64,000 nucleotides of DNA from Oscillospiraceae bacterium. GTDB lineage: Bacteria > Bacillota > Clostridia > Oscillospirales > CAG-272. The translations under genes were made by a program, and so were the position numbers. Positions 27,901 through 36,609 of this stretch are shown piece by piece. The notes below the pieces were generated by a model. It was not told the DNA's origin, made no database searches, and was given only the letters and a program-made list of their open reading frames with translations. The stretch covers positions 1 to 64,000 of the forward strand of contig SVSB01000004.1 of the NCBI GenBank assembly GCA_015064505.1. Direction: 5' to 3'. How positions within the stretch are numbered: position 1 is the first letter of the stretch; each line of letters starts with the position of its first letter.

Positions 27901-30021
27901 GGAAACGCCGTTTTCGTAAGCGGTTTCTGCAGTAAAGTAGAATTTGCTGTGTATATAGGTTGCGCTGTTTGAGATATACAGGCTTGCGGTTTCATTTCCC
28001 ATAAGCTCAGCCGTTGCACTGACGTAGGTGGGATAGGTGGAGCTTACGTCGGGGCGGGGAAGCCTGTAGCTTACGGTTGCGGTGCCGTCCTTTGCGGTTG
28101 TAACCTCAAAATCCTTTCTGCTTCCCGGTACGTGTACGTACACGCGGAACTTAAGGCCCGATGCGGGAGTACCGTCAAAGAACGTGGCGTTAACGGTGAT
28201 ATTTGCGGTGTCGCCCGATTCGTAGAAAAGCTTATCGTAGGTGATATTTGCGGTGTAAACGGGCTTATCCTCTGCCGTTACGCGCACGAATTGAGAGGCG
28301 AGTATTTTTCCTTGCTCATCCGAAAACTGCAGGGTGATGCCGTAGCCGTAGAAGCCTTCAAGCACGTAGCTGCCCTCAAAATAACCGTCCTCGGCAACGG
28401 AAATGGGATATTTTGCGCCGCCGTAGTTGGTACGCAGCCAGATCTTCTCGGGCACCGTGCCGTCCGCAAGCATTATGATGCCGCTGAAGTTAACGGTGTC
28501 GTCACCGAAATAAACGGAGCGGTCGGTAAACACGTAGGAATATCTCTGCTCTGCCGCAATGCCGTCGAGTCCGCCGGGGAACAGAAGCAAAGTGGACTTT
28601 CCGCTTTTGATTTTGCAGATAGACGCCCTGCGGTCTTCGGGTACCTCAAAGCGGGCAACGCCGTCCTCTGCGGTCTTTGCCGTTTGCTTCGTATAGGATG
28701 CGGATGCGTTTTCCGTGGAGAAGTTCTGCTGTCTTGAGAAGAATTCCGCGGTTATTTCCGCGTTTTTGACGGGGGTCGCACCCTCGTGCGTCCAGATAAG
28801 AAGCTCCTTTTCCGTCTGCTCAAAGTAAGCGGAGATATCGCTTACCTGCAGAAGTATCTGGGTGGTTTCCTTTTCCGTTTTACCGCCAACCTTTATTTCA
28901 AGGGTAATATCCGCAAGATAATAACCTGCGTCAAGCTTCGGAAGGTATGCAAAATGATTTCTGCCCGTGGTATTTTTATGATATTCAAGCTCTCCTGTAT
29001 ATGCTTTGGATAGCCCTTGGCTTGGGTAGCGGTATGCCTCTCCCGTTGCGATAAGCTCCGCGCCCTTTTCGTTAAATTCCTTAACGGCGTTAAGCATCGC
29101 GTCTGCGTTTTTATAGGCGTATATGCTTGCGCTTAATTGCTTTATCTCCGCATTGTAATCTCTGTACGTGCCGAATGCAAAGGAGAACACTCCGCTCTCT
29201 CCCGTTCTTACGGTAATGGGGGCGGGAGAAAGATTGATATAATACTTTTTGTCCGCTATGCTTCCCGCCTTGTCTGCGGAGGTGCGGAAGCGGATTGAAA
29301 TATCGTTTTCAAGGGCTTCACCGTTTGCGGCGGGAAAGCCTTTTTTAACGGTTACGGTATATTCGGCGTTTTTGTCCAGATGCTTTTTGGGTATGACCGC
29401 AAGGCGCTTGCCGTTGGGGTAAAGCTCTGCGCTCCATTCAAAAGCGGGAGAAACGCTGATATAATCGGAAATATCCGTGCCGCTTTTTATCTGAGAGGTA
29501 AAGTCAAGCTCAATGCCGCTGTTAACGGGCACGTTGGTGGCAAGATCCGCGGGAATGGTGGAGGATACGGCGAATCTGCTCTCCGTCTGGAAGGCAAAGG
29601 AGATCTGCGCCTTTCCGTCGGTGCCGAGAGAAAGGCGGTAAACCGTTCCCGGATCAAGCTCATTTTCGGGAGTCGCTATATATTCCGTATCGGATACGCG
29701 GCTGATATTCAGGGATGCGGCGGGGGAAAGATAGAGATGCTCCTCCACCGTTTCCGTATTCGTCGGGGCGCTGAAGCGCAGAGTAAACTCCGTATTGGTG
29801 GGAATGGTTCTGCCAACGGAGCTTTTTGCCGTAACGGCAACGCTGCAGAGCTCCTCGGGAAGACCCATATTTGCCGCAGCGGTGCCAACCAAAGTGGATG
29901 GCAGCTCGTATCCGTTACCTATATCAATGGTAACGGGCACCTTTTTCGGTGCGCAGGCAAACATAAGAGGGGCTACTGTCGTAATAACGAGAATGAATGA
30001 TAAAAAACGCTTTAGCTTCAT
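24964..30021 (-). CDS. Alpha-2-macroglobulin family lipoprotein
   Basis: 1685 aa; Big_5-like N-terminus, SYVFTDRSVYFGDDTVNFSGI (MG domain), RSYFADNPVYEMTVSENGSASFTFTAPDNITEWRLTAAAAY (A2M domain). Confidence 0.85.
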   Translation of the reverse strand: MKLKRFLSFILVITTVAPLMFACAPKKVPVTIDIGNGYELPSTLVGTAAANMGLPEELCSVAVTAKSSVGRTIPTNTEFTLRFSAPTNTETVEEHLYLSPAASLNISRVSDTEYIATPENELDPGTVYRLSLGTDGKAQISFAFQTESRFAVSSTIPADLATNVPVNSGIELDFTSQIKSGTDISDYISVSPAFEWSAELYPNGKRLAVIPKKHLDKNAEYTVTVKKGFPAANGEALENDISIRFRTSADKAGSIADKKYYINLSPAPITVRTGESGVFSFAFGTYRDYNAEIKQLSASIYAYKNADAMLNAVKEFNEKGAELIATGEAYRYPSQGLSKAYTGELEYHKNTTGRNHFAYLPKLDAGYYLADITLEIKVGGKTEKETTQILLQVSDISAYFEQTEKELLIWTHEGATPVKNAEITAEFFSRQQNFSTENASASYTKQTAKTAEDGVARFEVPEDRRASICKIKSGKSTLLLFPGGLDGIAAEQRYSYVFTDRSVYFGDDTVNFSGIIMLADGTVPEKIWLRTNYGGAKYPISVAEDGYFEGSYVLEGFYGYGITLQFSDEQGKILASQFVRVTAEDKPVYTANITYDKLFYESGDTANITVNATFFDGTPASGLKFRVYVHVPGSRKDFEVTTAKDGTATVSYRLPRPDVSSTYPTYVSATAELMGNETASLYISNSATYIHSKFYFTAETAYENGVSYGKVLLNKVDTSAIKTEADLNYTVFPKNTVGKPMDGDARVTLTKVTYVRRSMGVEYDPINKVTNERFTYDRREDVVKSEVRLFNDGVMRLEHIENEAGFNGYYYYTVTYKDYTLRVNATSRNVDNYDAAWEGFTLTCDKEAYSVGDTMRLTVTEYPETTDTLRSYLVTVLCRDSYEHFVTNDREFELPYKEEYVSGVSVNVTVVEENSVNLISCRPLYDYVKNSGLTLEIVPDGTEYKPGDTVSVTVKVTDKNGKAAPVGTRVTLAVVDEACFALGDQTLDILSALYGGVRTPSLERNWSFSLFYAYDPTRYYLYSGMSKNEVAEDAAMTEAPTATGGGAEADNVRVRSYFADNPVYEMTVSENGSASFTFTAPDNITEWRLTAAAAYSLGGTNGSILAGNASTDVIVTLPFFINAGYLESYIEGDDVTCSARVYGKAVSKSFNTVAAVYDENGKLIKDLTASAKAGEFSYFSFGKLEAGEYVLRITCTALGAGDAVQYPFSVVKTAVLAEIEKPLEIKEIKDITPAKYPVILSFVNKEQREFLNLAHRLSYTGSTRSDAIAASISAQNLLSAYTGTIRDGAKQKTALNSRYTNSGLLSLLPYSSGELKLSALIAACSTDALTKTTLDTLSVTFYRHLNGKCTEEELVYSLLGLAACGEPILTDLEQVASGCEKFSDESKLVLAAAFAVIGDHGAAWEIYSDIRSKLFTVTDNGTLGYFGTKNMNTEEKLALSATALISASVCARDDARLIVDFLLSHTSRVELYDLPIAFYLANYIPPVSTESTLVYTVGGEKMTQTLKAGSFFRIMLTKSEFESFEVLEATDLSAYVRYIGSAEEAAGENMRSDELNIEKTVVPAGNGIYLVTVSYKVVSDKDNVQFRITDTIPSGARFLRHGSNSTHSKNSYLWLSNSAQTMEGYLGCYNDSKGISGLVSRTYTGSFSYYIRTAIPGEYVVEAAFAQNTDSGAFAVSERGTITLK

Positions 30022-30160
30022 AAATTGCCTCCTGAGTGTTGGTTACGTCCTTTAGACGACGGGAGAGGGAAAATGTTCCGCTCTTTGAATAAAATCCACA
30101 GTTTTACCAAAAATTGCACTCTTGATTTGTGCAATAAAAACAAGGGCGCGAGGCTCATAT

Positions 30161-30625
30161 TCAGCCTCGCGCGAACTTCGTTTCGTATTTGTAGCTTTTT
30201 GATACTCTGCGCAGAACGAAAAGCGCACAGCGGCGCAAAAAGAGGGAAGCGCACCACAGCCTGCAGTACAGCTTATAACCTCCGTGCTTTTCAAGCTCCA
30301 CGCACTTATCGTCGCGGAAGATGCTCTGCACGTATCCAAGCACCGCATCGTTTTTTATAGCTTCCTTGGTTATCTGGTTATCGCCGCACATCACAAGCGT
30401 CTCGCCATCCGTTTTCAGCAGACGGTGGGCAATAATTTCGTGGGCGTTGGTATAAACCAGGATATCGTATTTCTTCGGCGCTCTCGTAAGGGCCTTTATG
30501 CACATTCTATCCCGTGAATTGCGGATAAGGGGGAGCATGCTGGTGCCCTTGCCCTGCACTACGGCAAAGCCGTGCTTGCTGAGGGCGTCCTTTAAGGACA
30601 TCAGCTCCGTTACGGGCTCACTCAT
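30161..30625 (-). CDS. S24/S26 (signal peptidase-like) family protein
   Basis: VVQGKGTSMLPLIRNSRD, DILVYTNAHEIIAHRLL, VMCGDNQITKE. Confidence 0.75.
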   Translation of the reverse strand: MSEPVTELMSLKDALSKHGFAVVQGKGTSMLPLIRNSRDRMCIKALTRAPKKYDILVYTNAHEIIAHRLLKTDGETLVMCGDNQITKEAIKNDAVLGYVQSIFRDDKCVELEKHGGYKLYCRLWCASLFLRRCALFVLRRVSKSYKYETKFARG

Positions 30626-30884
30626 CTAAAAGACCTGCGCCTCTGATGGACTCAACGAATGCGGAGATGTCTTTTTTGGCCGTTTCCCCGTCGGTATCGT
30701 AGCTTTCAAGCATTGCCGCAACCATAGCTTCCTCGGTGGTGTCGCTTTCAAGAAGCTTCCAAAGAAATGCTCCCGTTGGGTTAAGCCTGATCATGCCGCG
30801 GAATTTCGTTGCCGCCTCGCCAACTGCGATAACCACGTTCTCTCCCGCAACCTCGCGCAAAATAAATCCGTTTTTGATCTTCAT
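30618..30884 (-). CDS. PqqD-family (RRE-like) protein
   Basis: 88 aa; FRGMIRLNPTGAFLWKLLESDTTEEAMVAAMLESYD...DISAFVESIRGAGLLDE. Confidence 0.8.
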   Translation of the reverse strand: MKIKNGFILREVAGENVVIAVGEAATKFRGMIRLNPTGAFLWKLLESDTTEEAMVAAMLESYDTDGETAKKDISAFVESIRGAGLLDE

Positions 30885-30899
30885 ATCCGTTCTCCTTGG

Positions 30900-32027
30900 C
30901 TATACGTCCTCACGCTCAAAATGGTATTTTTTGGCGTGTGTACAAATGCTTTGTATAATTCCCACCATAAGATACAGCGAAAGCACGGAGGATCCGCCGT
31001 AGCTTAAAAAGGGAAGAGTAATGCCCACAACGGGCAGCATGGCAAGCGCCATACCGATATTTTCCGTAACCTGCGCAAGCAGCAAAGCTCCGCAACCCAC
31101 GGCAATGTAAGCGCCGCAATCCTTGCGCGCCCTGATGGCAACCACGAAGATGCGAATTATCAGCACGGCAAAAAGCACGACCACCGTGGCGCAACCCACG
31201 AATCCGAGCTTTTCTCCGATCATGGCAAAAACGAAGTCGTTGTTTGCCATCGGCACGTCCTCGTAATATCCGCCGCCGTTAAGACCCGTGCCGAATATAC
31301 CTCCTGCGGTGATGGCACGGCGCGACATAAGCGCCTGCATACCGAAATCGGTGGGGTCAAGCTCGGGATTGAATCCAACGAGAATACGCATTCGCTGATA
31401 TTCGCCGAGATGGGGCCAGATGTAAGGGAATGCGATAACCGCGGCAGTGCCGCCGATTATGTAGTACCAAAGGCTGAGACCCGCCGCGTACATCATTGCA
31501 AGAGCAATAACGAAATAAACGAGGGCGGTACCCAGATCGTCCTGCAGAAAAACGAGTCCCGCAAGAATGCCCACGTGCGCCGCAAGGCGCAAAACGGAAA
31601 GGGGGTGGTTTATCTTTGCGCGCAGCAGCTCCAGATGCTTTGCAAAGGTCAGTATCAAAAACAGCTTTACAAACTCGGAGGGCTGGATGGTCAGCGGAAT
31701 GCCGGGGATCTGTATCCAGCTTTTTCCGCCGAACTTGCCCGTGGAGCCGATAACGAGGGTTAGGAGCAAGGCGGCGGCTCCGCCGATAAACAGCGGAAGC
31801 GCCAGCTTATCGCAAATGTCCTGATAGTCAAGAGTTGCTATCATCAGTGCAAGGAAAACGCCAAGCACCGTTGCAAAGGACTGCACCAGCACGCGGCTCG
31901 TGCCGTATACCTCGCGTGCTCCCCAGTGGGTGAGAATTCCGATAAAGGAAAGGGCAAGCACGCAGAACATTATAACGAAATCAAGATTACGGAGCCGCCC
32001 GCGTATGGAATTAAGAAACGACTTCAT
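30900..32027 (-). CDS. rodA: FtsW/RodA/SpoVE family protein, probably RodA
   Basis: PLTIQPSEFVKLFLIL, FLQDDLGTALVYFVIALAMM, LPVVGITLPFLSYGGSSVLS. Confidence 0.88.
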   Translation of the reverse strand: MKSFLNSIRGRLRNLDFVIMFCVLALSFIGILTHWGAREVYGTSRVLVQSFATVLGVFLALMIATLDYQDICDKLALPLFIGGAAALLLTLVIGSTGKFGGKSWIQIPGIPLTIQPSEFVKLFLILTFAKHLELLRAKINHPLSVLRLAAHVGILAGLVFLQDDLGTALVYFVIALAMMYAAGLSLWYYIIGGTAAVIAFPYIWPHLGEYQRMRILVGFNPELDPTDFGMQALMSRRAITAGGIFGTGLNGGGYYEDVPMANNDFVFAMIGEKLGFVGCATVVVLFAVLIIRIFVVAIRARKDCGAYIAVGCGALLLAQVTENIGMALAMLPVVGITLPFLSYGGSSVLSLYLMVGIIQSICTHAKKYHFEREDV

Positions 32028-32050
32028 GGGCAGAGCCTCCGTTTTTCAGA

Positions 32051-33493
32051 TCAATATGCGTTGCCCCAGTAAACGAGGGTGTCTGCGTCCTCGCCGCAGC
32101 AAACGCACTTGTTGCCGTTCGCCTCAACGCCGAAGGGGATGCAGCGGGAGCTTACGCCCGTCAGCTCCTTAACCTTCTTTTCGCATTCGGGAGAGCCGCA
32201 CCACATAGCGCGGATAAATCCGTCGCCGTTCTTTGCAAGTACTTCCTTGATCTCGTCGGTGGTTTTGCAGTCGTAGGTGCGCTTCTCGCGGTTTTCAAGA
32301 GCCTTCTTGAAGAGTCCGTCGCGTACCTCGGTGAGCTTTGCCTTAACGGCTTCTCCGATGTTCTCAAGGGGCAGAACGGTCTTTTCGCCGTTGTGGCGGG
32401 TTGCAACTACGCAGCAGCCGTTCTCTATATCACGGGGGCCGATCTCAATGCGAACGGGCACGCCCTTCATCTCGTATTCCGCAAACTTCCAGCCTGCGCT
32501 GTTATCGCTTGCGTCAAGCTTTGCGCGGATGCCCGCAGCCTTGAGCTGCTCGGTAAGGGCGGTTGCCGCCTCGATAACGCCCTCCTTGTGCTGTGCAACG
32601 GGAATTACGATTGCCTGCGTGGGAGCAATGGCGGGGGGAAGAACGAGTCCGTTGTTATCGCCGTGGGTCATAATTACCGCGCCGATAAGACGGGTGGTAA
32701 CGCCCCAGGAGGTCTGATGAGGATAGCACTTCTTGTTCTCTCTGTCGGTGAACTGAATGTCGAACGCCTTCGCAAATCCGTCACCGAAATAGTGGGAGGT
32801 TCCTGCCTGAAGGGCCTTACCGTCGTGCATCAGCGCTTCGATGGCGTAAGTGGAAACCGCGCCCGCAAACTTATCGCTTTCGGTCTTCTTGCCCTTAACT
32901 ACGGGAATTGCAAGAGCATGCTCGCAGAAGTCGGCGTATACGTCAAGCATACGCTCGGTCTCCATGATTGCCTCCTCTGCGGTCTCGTGGATGGTGTGGC
33001 CCTCCTGCCACAGAAATTCTCTGGAGCGGAGGAAGGGACGGGTGGTCTTCTCCCAACGAACAACGCTTACCCACTGGTTATAGAGCTTGGGCAGGTCGCG
33101 ATAGGAGTGAATGATATTTGAATAATGCTCGCAGAATAGCGTTTCGGAGGTGGGGCGCACGCAAAGACGCTCCTCCAGCTTCTCACTTCCGCCGTAGGTT
33201 ACCCAGGCAACCTCGGGAGCAAAGCCCTCAACGTGGTCCTTCTCCTTGTTAAGAAGGCTCTCGGTGATGAACATGGGCATGCACACGTTCTCGTGTCCCA
33301 GCTCCTTGAAGCGGGTGTCAAGTATCTTCTGGATATTCTCCCAGATAGCGTAGCCGTAAGGGCGGATTACCATACAGCCCTTAACGCTGGTGTACTCGAT
33401 AAGCTCTGCTTTTTTTACGATATCGGTGAACCATTTTGCAAAATCCTCGTCCATGGAGGTGATCTGTTCTACCTTTTTCTTGTTGTCTGCCAT
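32051..33493 (-). CDS. proS: Prolyl-tRNA synthetase (short, archaeal/eukaryotic-like type)
   Basis: ATG at 33493 ([26 protein letters not shown]); [28 protein letters not shown]-terminal Cys cluster. Confidence 0.92.
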   Translation of the reverse strand: MADNKKKVEQITSMDEDFAKWFTDIVKKAELIEYTSVKGCMVIRPYGYAIWENIQKILDTRFKELGHENVCMPMFITESLLNKEKDHVEGFAPEVAWVTYGGSEKLEERLCVRPTSETLFCEHYSNIIHSYRDLPKLYNQWVSVVRWEKTTRPFLRSREFLWQEGHTIHETAEEAIMETERMLDVYADFCEHALAIPVVKGKKTESDKFAGAVSTYAIEALMHDGKALQAGTSHYFGDGFAKAFDIQFTDRENKKCYPHQTSWGVTTRLIGAVIMTHGDNNGLVLPPAIAPTQAIVIPVAQHKEGVIEAATALTEQLKAAGIRAKLDASDNSAGWKFAEYEMKGVPVRIEIGPRDIENGCCVVATRHNGEKTVLPLENIGEAVKAKLTEVRDGLFKKALENREKRTYDCKTTDEIKEVLAKNGDGFIRAMWCGSPECEKKVKELTGVSSRCIPFGVEANGNKCVCCGEDADTLVYWGNAY

Positions 33494-33616
33494 AATAACC
33501 TCTCGCAAATGGAATATAGTTTTAGTTAATAGAAGTATTTTATCATACCCCTGCGCGGATGTCAATACGGATAAGCCATAACCGTAGCCCCCATAGGGGT
33601 GTTTTTGTGCAAAAAA

Positions 33617-33648
33617 CAAGGCAGAACCGTGCAGGATCTGCCTTGTTG
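33617..33648. terminator. Hairpin, possible terminator
   Basis: ACAAGGCAGA...TCTGCCTTGT. Confidence 0.5.
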
Positions 33649-33718
33649 TGATGGTGCGCGCATTGCCAAAGGCATCGCTAACCGTTCCCTGTCTTGTGAA
33701 AATAATGTGAAGAAAAGG

Positions 33719-33742
33719 CGGGGGAACGCAGTTCGCCCCTAC
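33719..33742 (-). repeat. REP-like element (GTAG head on - strand)
   Basis: - strand GTAGGGGCGAACTGCGTTCCCCCG. Confidence 0.65.
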
Positions 33743-33759
33743 GGGGAACCGCAGAAACC

Positions 33760-33785
33760 GTAGGGGACGGCTCCTAGACGTCCCG
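33760..33785 (+). repeat. REP-like element
   Basis: GTAGGGGACGGCTCCTAGACGTCCCG. Confidence 0.65.
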
Positions 33786-33805
33786 CAAATACGGCGAAGA
33801 AACAT

Positions 33806-33829
33806 CGGGAGGAGCAGCCCCTCCCCTAC
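33806..33829 (-). repeat. REP-like element nearly identical to the RAYT-internal copies
   Basis: - strand GTAGGGGAGGGGCTGCTCCTCCCG (one T shorter than 24466-24490). Confidence 0.8.
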
Positions 33830-33853
33830 AAAGGAGGAACTGCGGGCGCAAGT

Positions 33854-33898
33854 ACAGGGGACGGTTCTGTGTCTTATTCGCCCAGGACAGAGAACCGT
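33854..33898. repeat. ACAGGGGACGGTTCTGTGTCTTATTCGC repeat, copy 1
   Basis: Same 28-mer recurs at 35531-35558. Confidence 0.75.
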
Positions 33899-33906
33899 AT
33901 TCCGCC

Positions 33907-34446
33907 TTAGTCTATATATCCTCGATTATGGTAATTCACCCTGTAATAATACCAATCGGAATCGCCGATTCGTTTGTAGTCCTTACCTAAATAGTCGAAT
34001 TCGCTATTTGCATGAAAATAGGCGATTCCACCGTAAGCTTCAAGGCGTTCTGAATACCAATATGTAAAGGTAACAAAATCATAAGGTTTTCCTTTTTCAA
34101 TGCTCCAACTTTTCTTATCTCCAAATAGAGAATCTATAGCCGATATCAAGGTGGCTTTTTGCTCTTCGGTCAGTTCAAAATCATCAGTTATCAAAGCAAC
34201 GGCATTGTCAGAATTGACTATTGAAGAACTATTATCAGAAGCAAGTAGCCAATCGGAAATTGTTTCAAGCTGTGCTTCGTGTTTCGATAGATAATACCTT
34301 GTTGCAGTTCTGCCGTATCTGCAATTGTCAACAAGTCTCGCTAAATTGGGTATTAAAAACACTAAAATGAGGGCGGCTGTTAACAGCGCGACAACAACTC
34401 TGACGATCTTTCCGGTTCTTTTTGCAGAGGCTAAATGTTTATTCAT
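33907..34446 (-). CDS. Hypothetical membrane-anchored protein (immunity-like neighbourhood)
   Basis: 179 aa, one N-terminal TM. Confidence 0.55.
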   Translation of the reverse strand: MNKHLASAKRTGKIVRVVVALLTAALILVFLIPNLARLVDNCRYGRTATRYYLSKHEAQLETISDWLLASDNSSSIVNSDNAVALITDDFELTEEQKATLISAIDSLFGDKKSWSIEKGKPYDFVTFTYWYSERLEAYGGIAYFHANSEFDYLGKDYKRIGDSDWYYYRVNYHNRGYID

Positions 34447-35424
34447 TATTATTTACCTCCCCTGTGTTCATTGCCTTCTCCATATCATCTGCGGTTTGTC
34501 CGAAAACGATTGTTTGGGTATCGACAAAGCCCCAATAGAGCATAAAAGCTTCAACACTGTCAACTTCAAGGTGATCGACGTAACCGGGAGGCCAACTGTC
34601 GTACCAAGTCTTGATTTGAGGAAAGTAATCGTCTAAATTACCGCAATATACTGTTGCTGTGGGGGATAAATCGGCAAAAGGTGGATTATCCAAAGTGTTC
34701 CATCTTATAGCGCTTTTGGGCAGGTATACGAAGGACATATTATCACAATCAGCAAACGCACTGCCGCCAACAAGAATATTTTCCGGAAGAAATACACTTG
34801 TTATATTGTCGCAGTTAACGAACGCACCGTACCGTATTTTTTTAATGTTACTTAAGCTATATCGGTCTAATGAAATACTCGTATGCGAAAAAGCGTAACT
34901 ATGTATTTCTTCACATTCATTAGGAATTAAATCAATATTTTTTATCGCTCTAAAAATGATTTTTCTGTCTTTTGAAACCAAGCTGCCGTTTAAAGTATCG
35001 AATTCATTATTGTCAGTATGAACTTGAAATGTTTTTACTGAATATTGGCTGTTATCGCCGCAAACATCATATCGCCAAACATCCTTTCCCAGTACTATCT
35101 CCTCCAATTTCGAACACATACAAGGTTCTGCAACGATTTCAACTTTATTTGGAATAATCAATTTTGTTAAATCATTTTGGTTTGAAATTCCGTACACCCA
35201 AACAGCAGTTTTTCCGTCTATCTCGCAATCAAATTCAAAAACTTGCGGTAGCTGTCCTGATATTTTTGCCATTACATAATTGTCGTTCTGCGTCTCACCG
35301 TATAAATATGGCTCAATCTCAATCGCATAAGGTTTAAAATTGTTTTTTGCTTTCAGAGCATATATAAATATACCAACAAAAACAAAGCTAACAGCTAAAA
35401 GTAAAACAACGATTTTTTCTTCAT
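34439..35424 (-). pseudogene. BspA-type leucine-rich-repeat membrane protein with apparent frameshift at an A6 run near the start
   Basis: ORF 34439..35272 is open upstream in frame (EEKIVVLLLAVSFVFVGIFIYALKAKNNFKPYAIEIEPYLYGETQNDNYV-M); RBS+ATG at 35424 lies one nt out of frame across AAAAAA. Confidence 0.65.
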
Positions 35425-35440
35425 AAGGCCTCCTGATTAC

Positions 35441-35520
35441 TTAACGATATGAGCTAAACTTTCATCGTAGTCCACAATTCGCTTGTACTTTTCATAATCA
35501 TCTTGATCCCTTCGGTCCGG
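35441..35520 (-). pseudogene. C-terminal fragment of a truncated protein, possibly an Rhs toxin tip
   Basis: - strand reads ...DRRDQDDYEKYKRIVDYDESLAHIVK-stop, with no intact upstream gene. Confidence 0.4.
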
Positions 35521-35527
35521 GGTCAAT

Positions 35528-35585
35528 AAGACAGGGGACGGTTCTGTGTCTTATTCGCTTAGGGCAGAGAACCGTCCCCTGTCTT
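35528..35585. repeat. Palindromic repeat, copy 2 of the ACAGGGGACGGTTCTGTG family
   Basis: AAGACAGGGGACGGTTCT (35528-35545) / AGAACCGTCCCCTGTCTT (35568-35585), 18-bp perfect arms. Confidence 0.85.
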
Positions 35586-35738
35586 ACGCGCGTAGGTATA
35601 GCGGGTCGTCTGCGTGTCCTCGGCGGCGTTGCCGCTTACCTCGTATTCGCAGGCAACCACCGAGGCAAGCGCCGATTGCCCCGTGATAAGTATCACGGAG
35701 CAGAGCAAAATGCTTAAAAGGCGCTTGAAAATACACAT
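35559..35738 (-). pseudogene. N-terminal stub (signal peptide) of a secreted, probably Rhs/YD-type protein
   Basis: MCIFKRLLSILLCSVILITGQSALASVVACEYEVSGNAAEDTQTTRYTYARKTGDGSLP-stop; runs into the palindrome. Confidence 0.5.
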
Positions 35739-35771
35739 TTTGAAACCTAGATAATTAACACAAACTTATCG

Positions 35772-36608
35772 CTACTTTTTTGAAATCTCCTTAACTTCAA
35801 ATTCGTACATGTAAATTTCGCCGTTAGGATTTCGTCCGCCGAAACGTATGTACACTACCATTTGATACTTCCGTGTTTCAACAACAAATGGGCGCCAATT
35901 TTCACCGTTATTATCTCGCTTTATTGGCCAATCCCGCGCACGGGAAATTTTTTTAGGTTTACCGTACTGCGAAACGAAAGATTCGTTTTTCCTCAAAAAA
36001 TCTTTAACTTCCTCAAAGTAGAGTGCATCATATTGATACCATCCGCCTTTTACACCGTACAATTCTTCAAGCTTGTAGCCGATAAGCGACAGCGGATCCT
36101 TTTTATATCCGCGCCTGTCTACCCATTCGTAATATACTTTACCATCGCTAAAGAGCGCGTGAACATACGCCTCGCCAAATTCAATACTGTCAATCTTCTC
36201 AGTACCCTCTTCAACGTTATTCATACAGTTGTCAAGCAAGATTTCAAGCTCTTTTACTTGCTCCGCAGAAAGCTTGATTTCATCATAGATTATACCAAAA
36301 TCTTCGCGAGTAAAGGTTGTGTTGGGATAATATGCTATTGCTTCTTCATAAGTGAGGAAATAACCTCGGTCTGTTATATAACTACTTTCGGCATAACCGT
36401 TGCCGCGCAATAAAGTGCCGTCTTTACCGACCTGATAATACGTGGAATGACCACCGCCAAATTGAGATATTGAAAAGCAGAAAAGCAAATTATCTTTTGC
36501 GAGATGTCGTTCTTCAGATTCGTATCGAGGCTCACAATAACTTGCAACAAGAAATACAATACAAGTTAAAACAATTATTGATATCAAAAAGACTAACATT
36601 TTTTTCAT
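35772..36608 (-). CDS. Hypothetical signal-anchored protein, candidate immunity protein
   Basis: 278 aa; MKKMLVFLISIIVLTCIVFLVASYC; starts right behind the decayed Rhs tip. Confidence 0.6.
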   Translation of the reverse strand: MKKMLVFLISIIVLTCIVFLVASYCEPRYESEERHLAKDNLLFCFSISQFGGGHSTYYQVGKDGTLLRGNGYAESSYITDRGYFLTYEEAIAYYPNTTFTREDFGIIYDEIKLSAEQVKELEILLDNCMNNVEEGTEKIDSIEFGEAYVHALFSDGKVYYEWVDRRGYKKDPLSLIGYKLEELYGVKGGWYQYDALYFEEVKDFLRKNESFVSQYGKPKKISRARDWPIKRDNNGENWRPFVVETRKYQMVVYIRFGGRNPNGEIYMYEFEVKEISKK

Positions 36609-36609
36609 A

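Noticed and set aside
30148-30174. GCGCGAGGCT...AGCCTCGCGC hairpin as a novel element
   Set aside because: Overlaps the end of the S24/S26 gene and most likely is an ordinary terminator/processing hairpin before the A2M gene.
33494-33600. Possible T-box leader for proS, and similar leaders for aspS/trpS
   Set aside because: No T-box core sequence or terminator/antiterminator pair seen; aspS and trpS are internal to a run of closely spaced genes.
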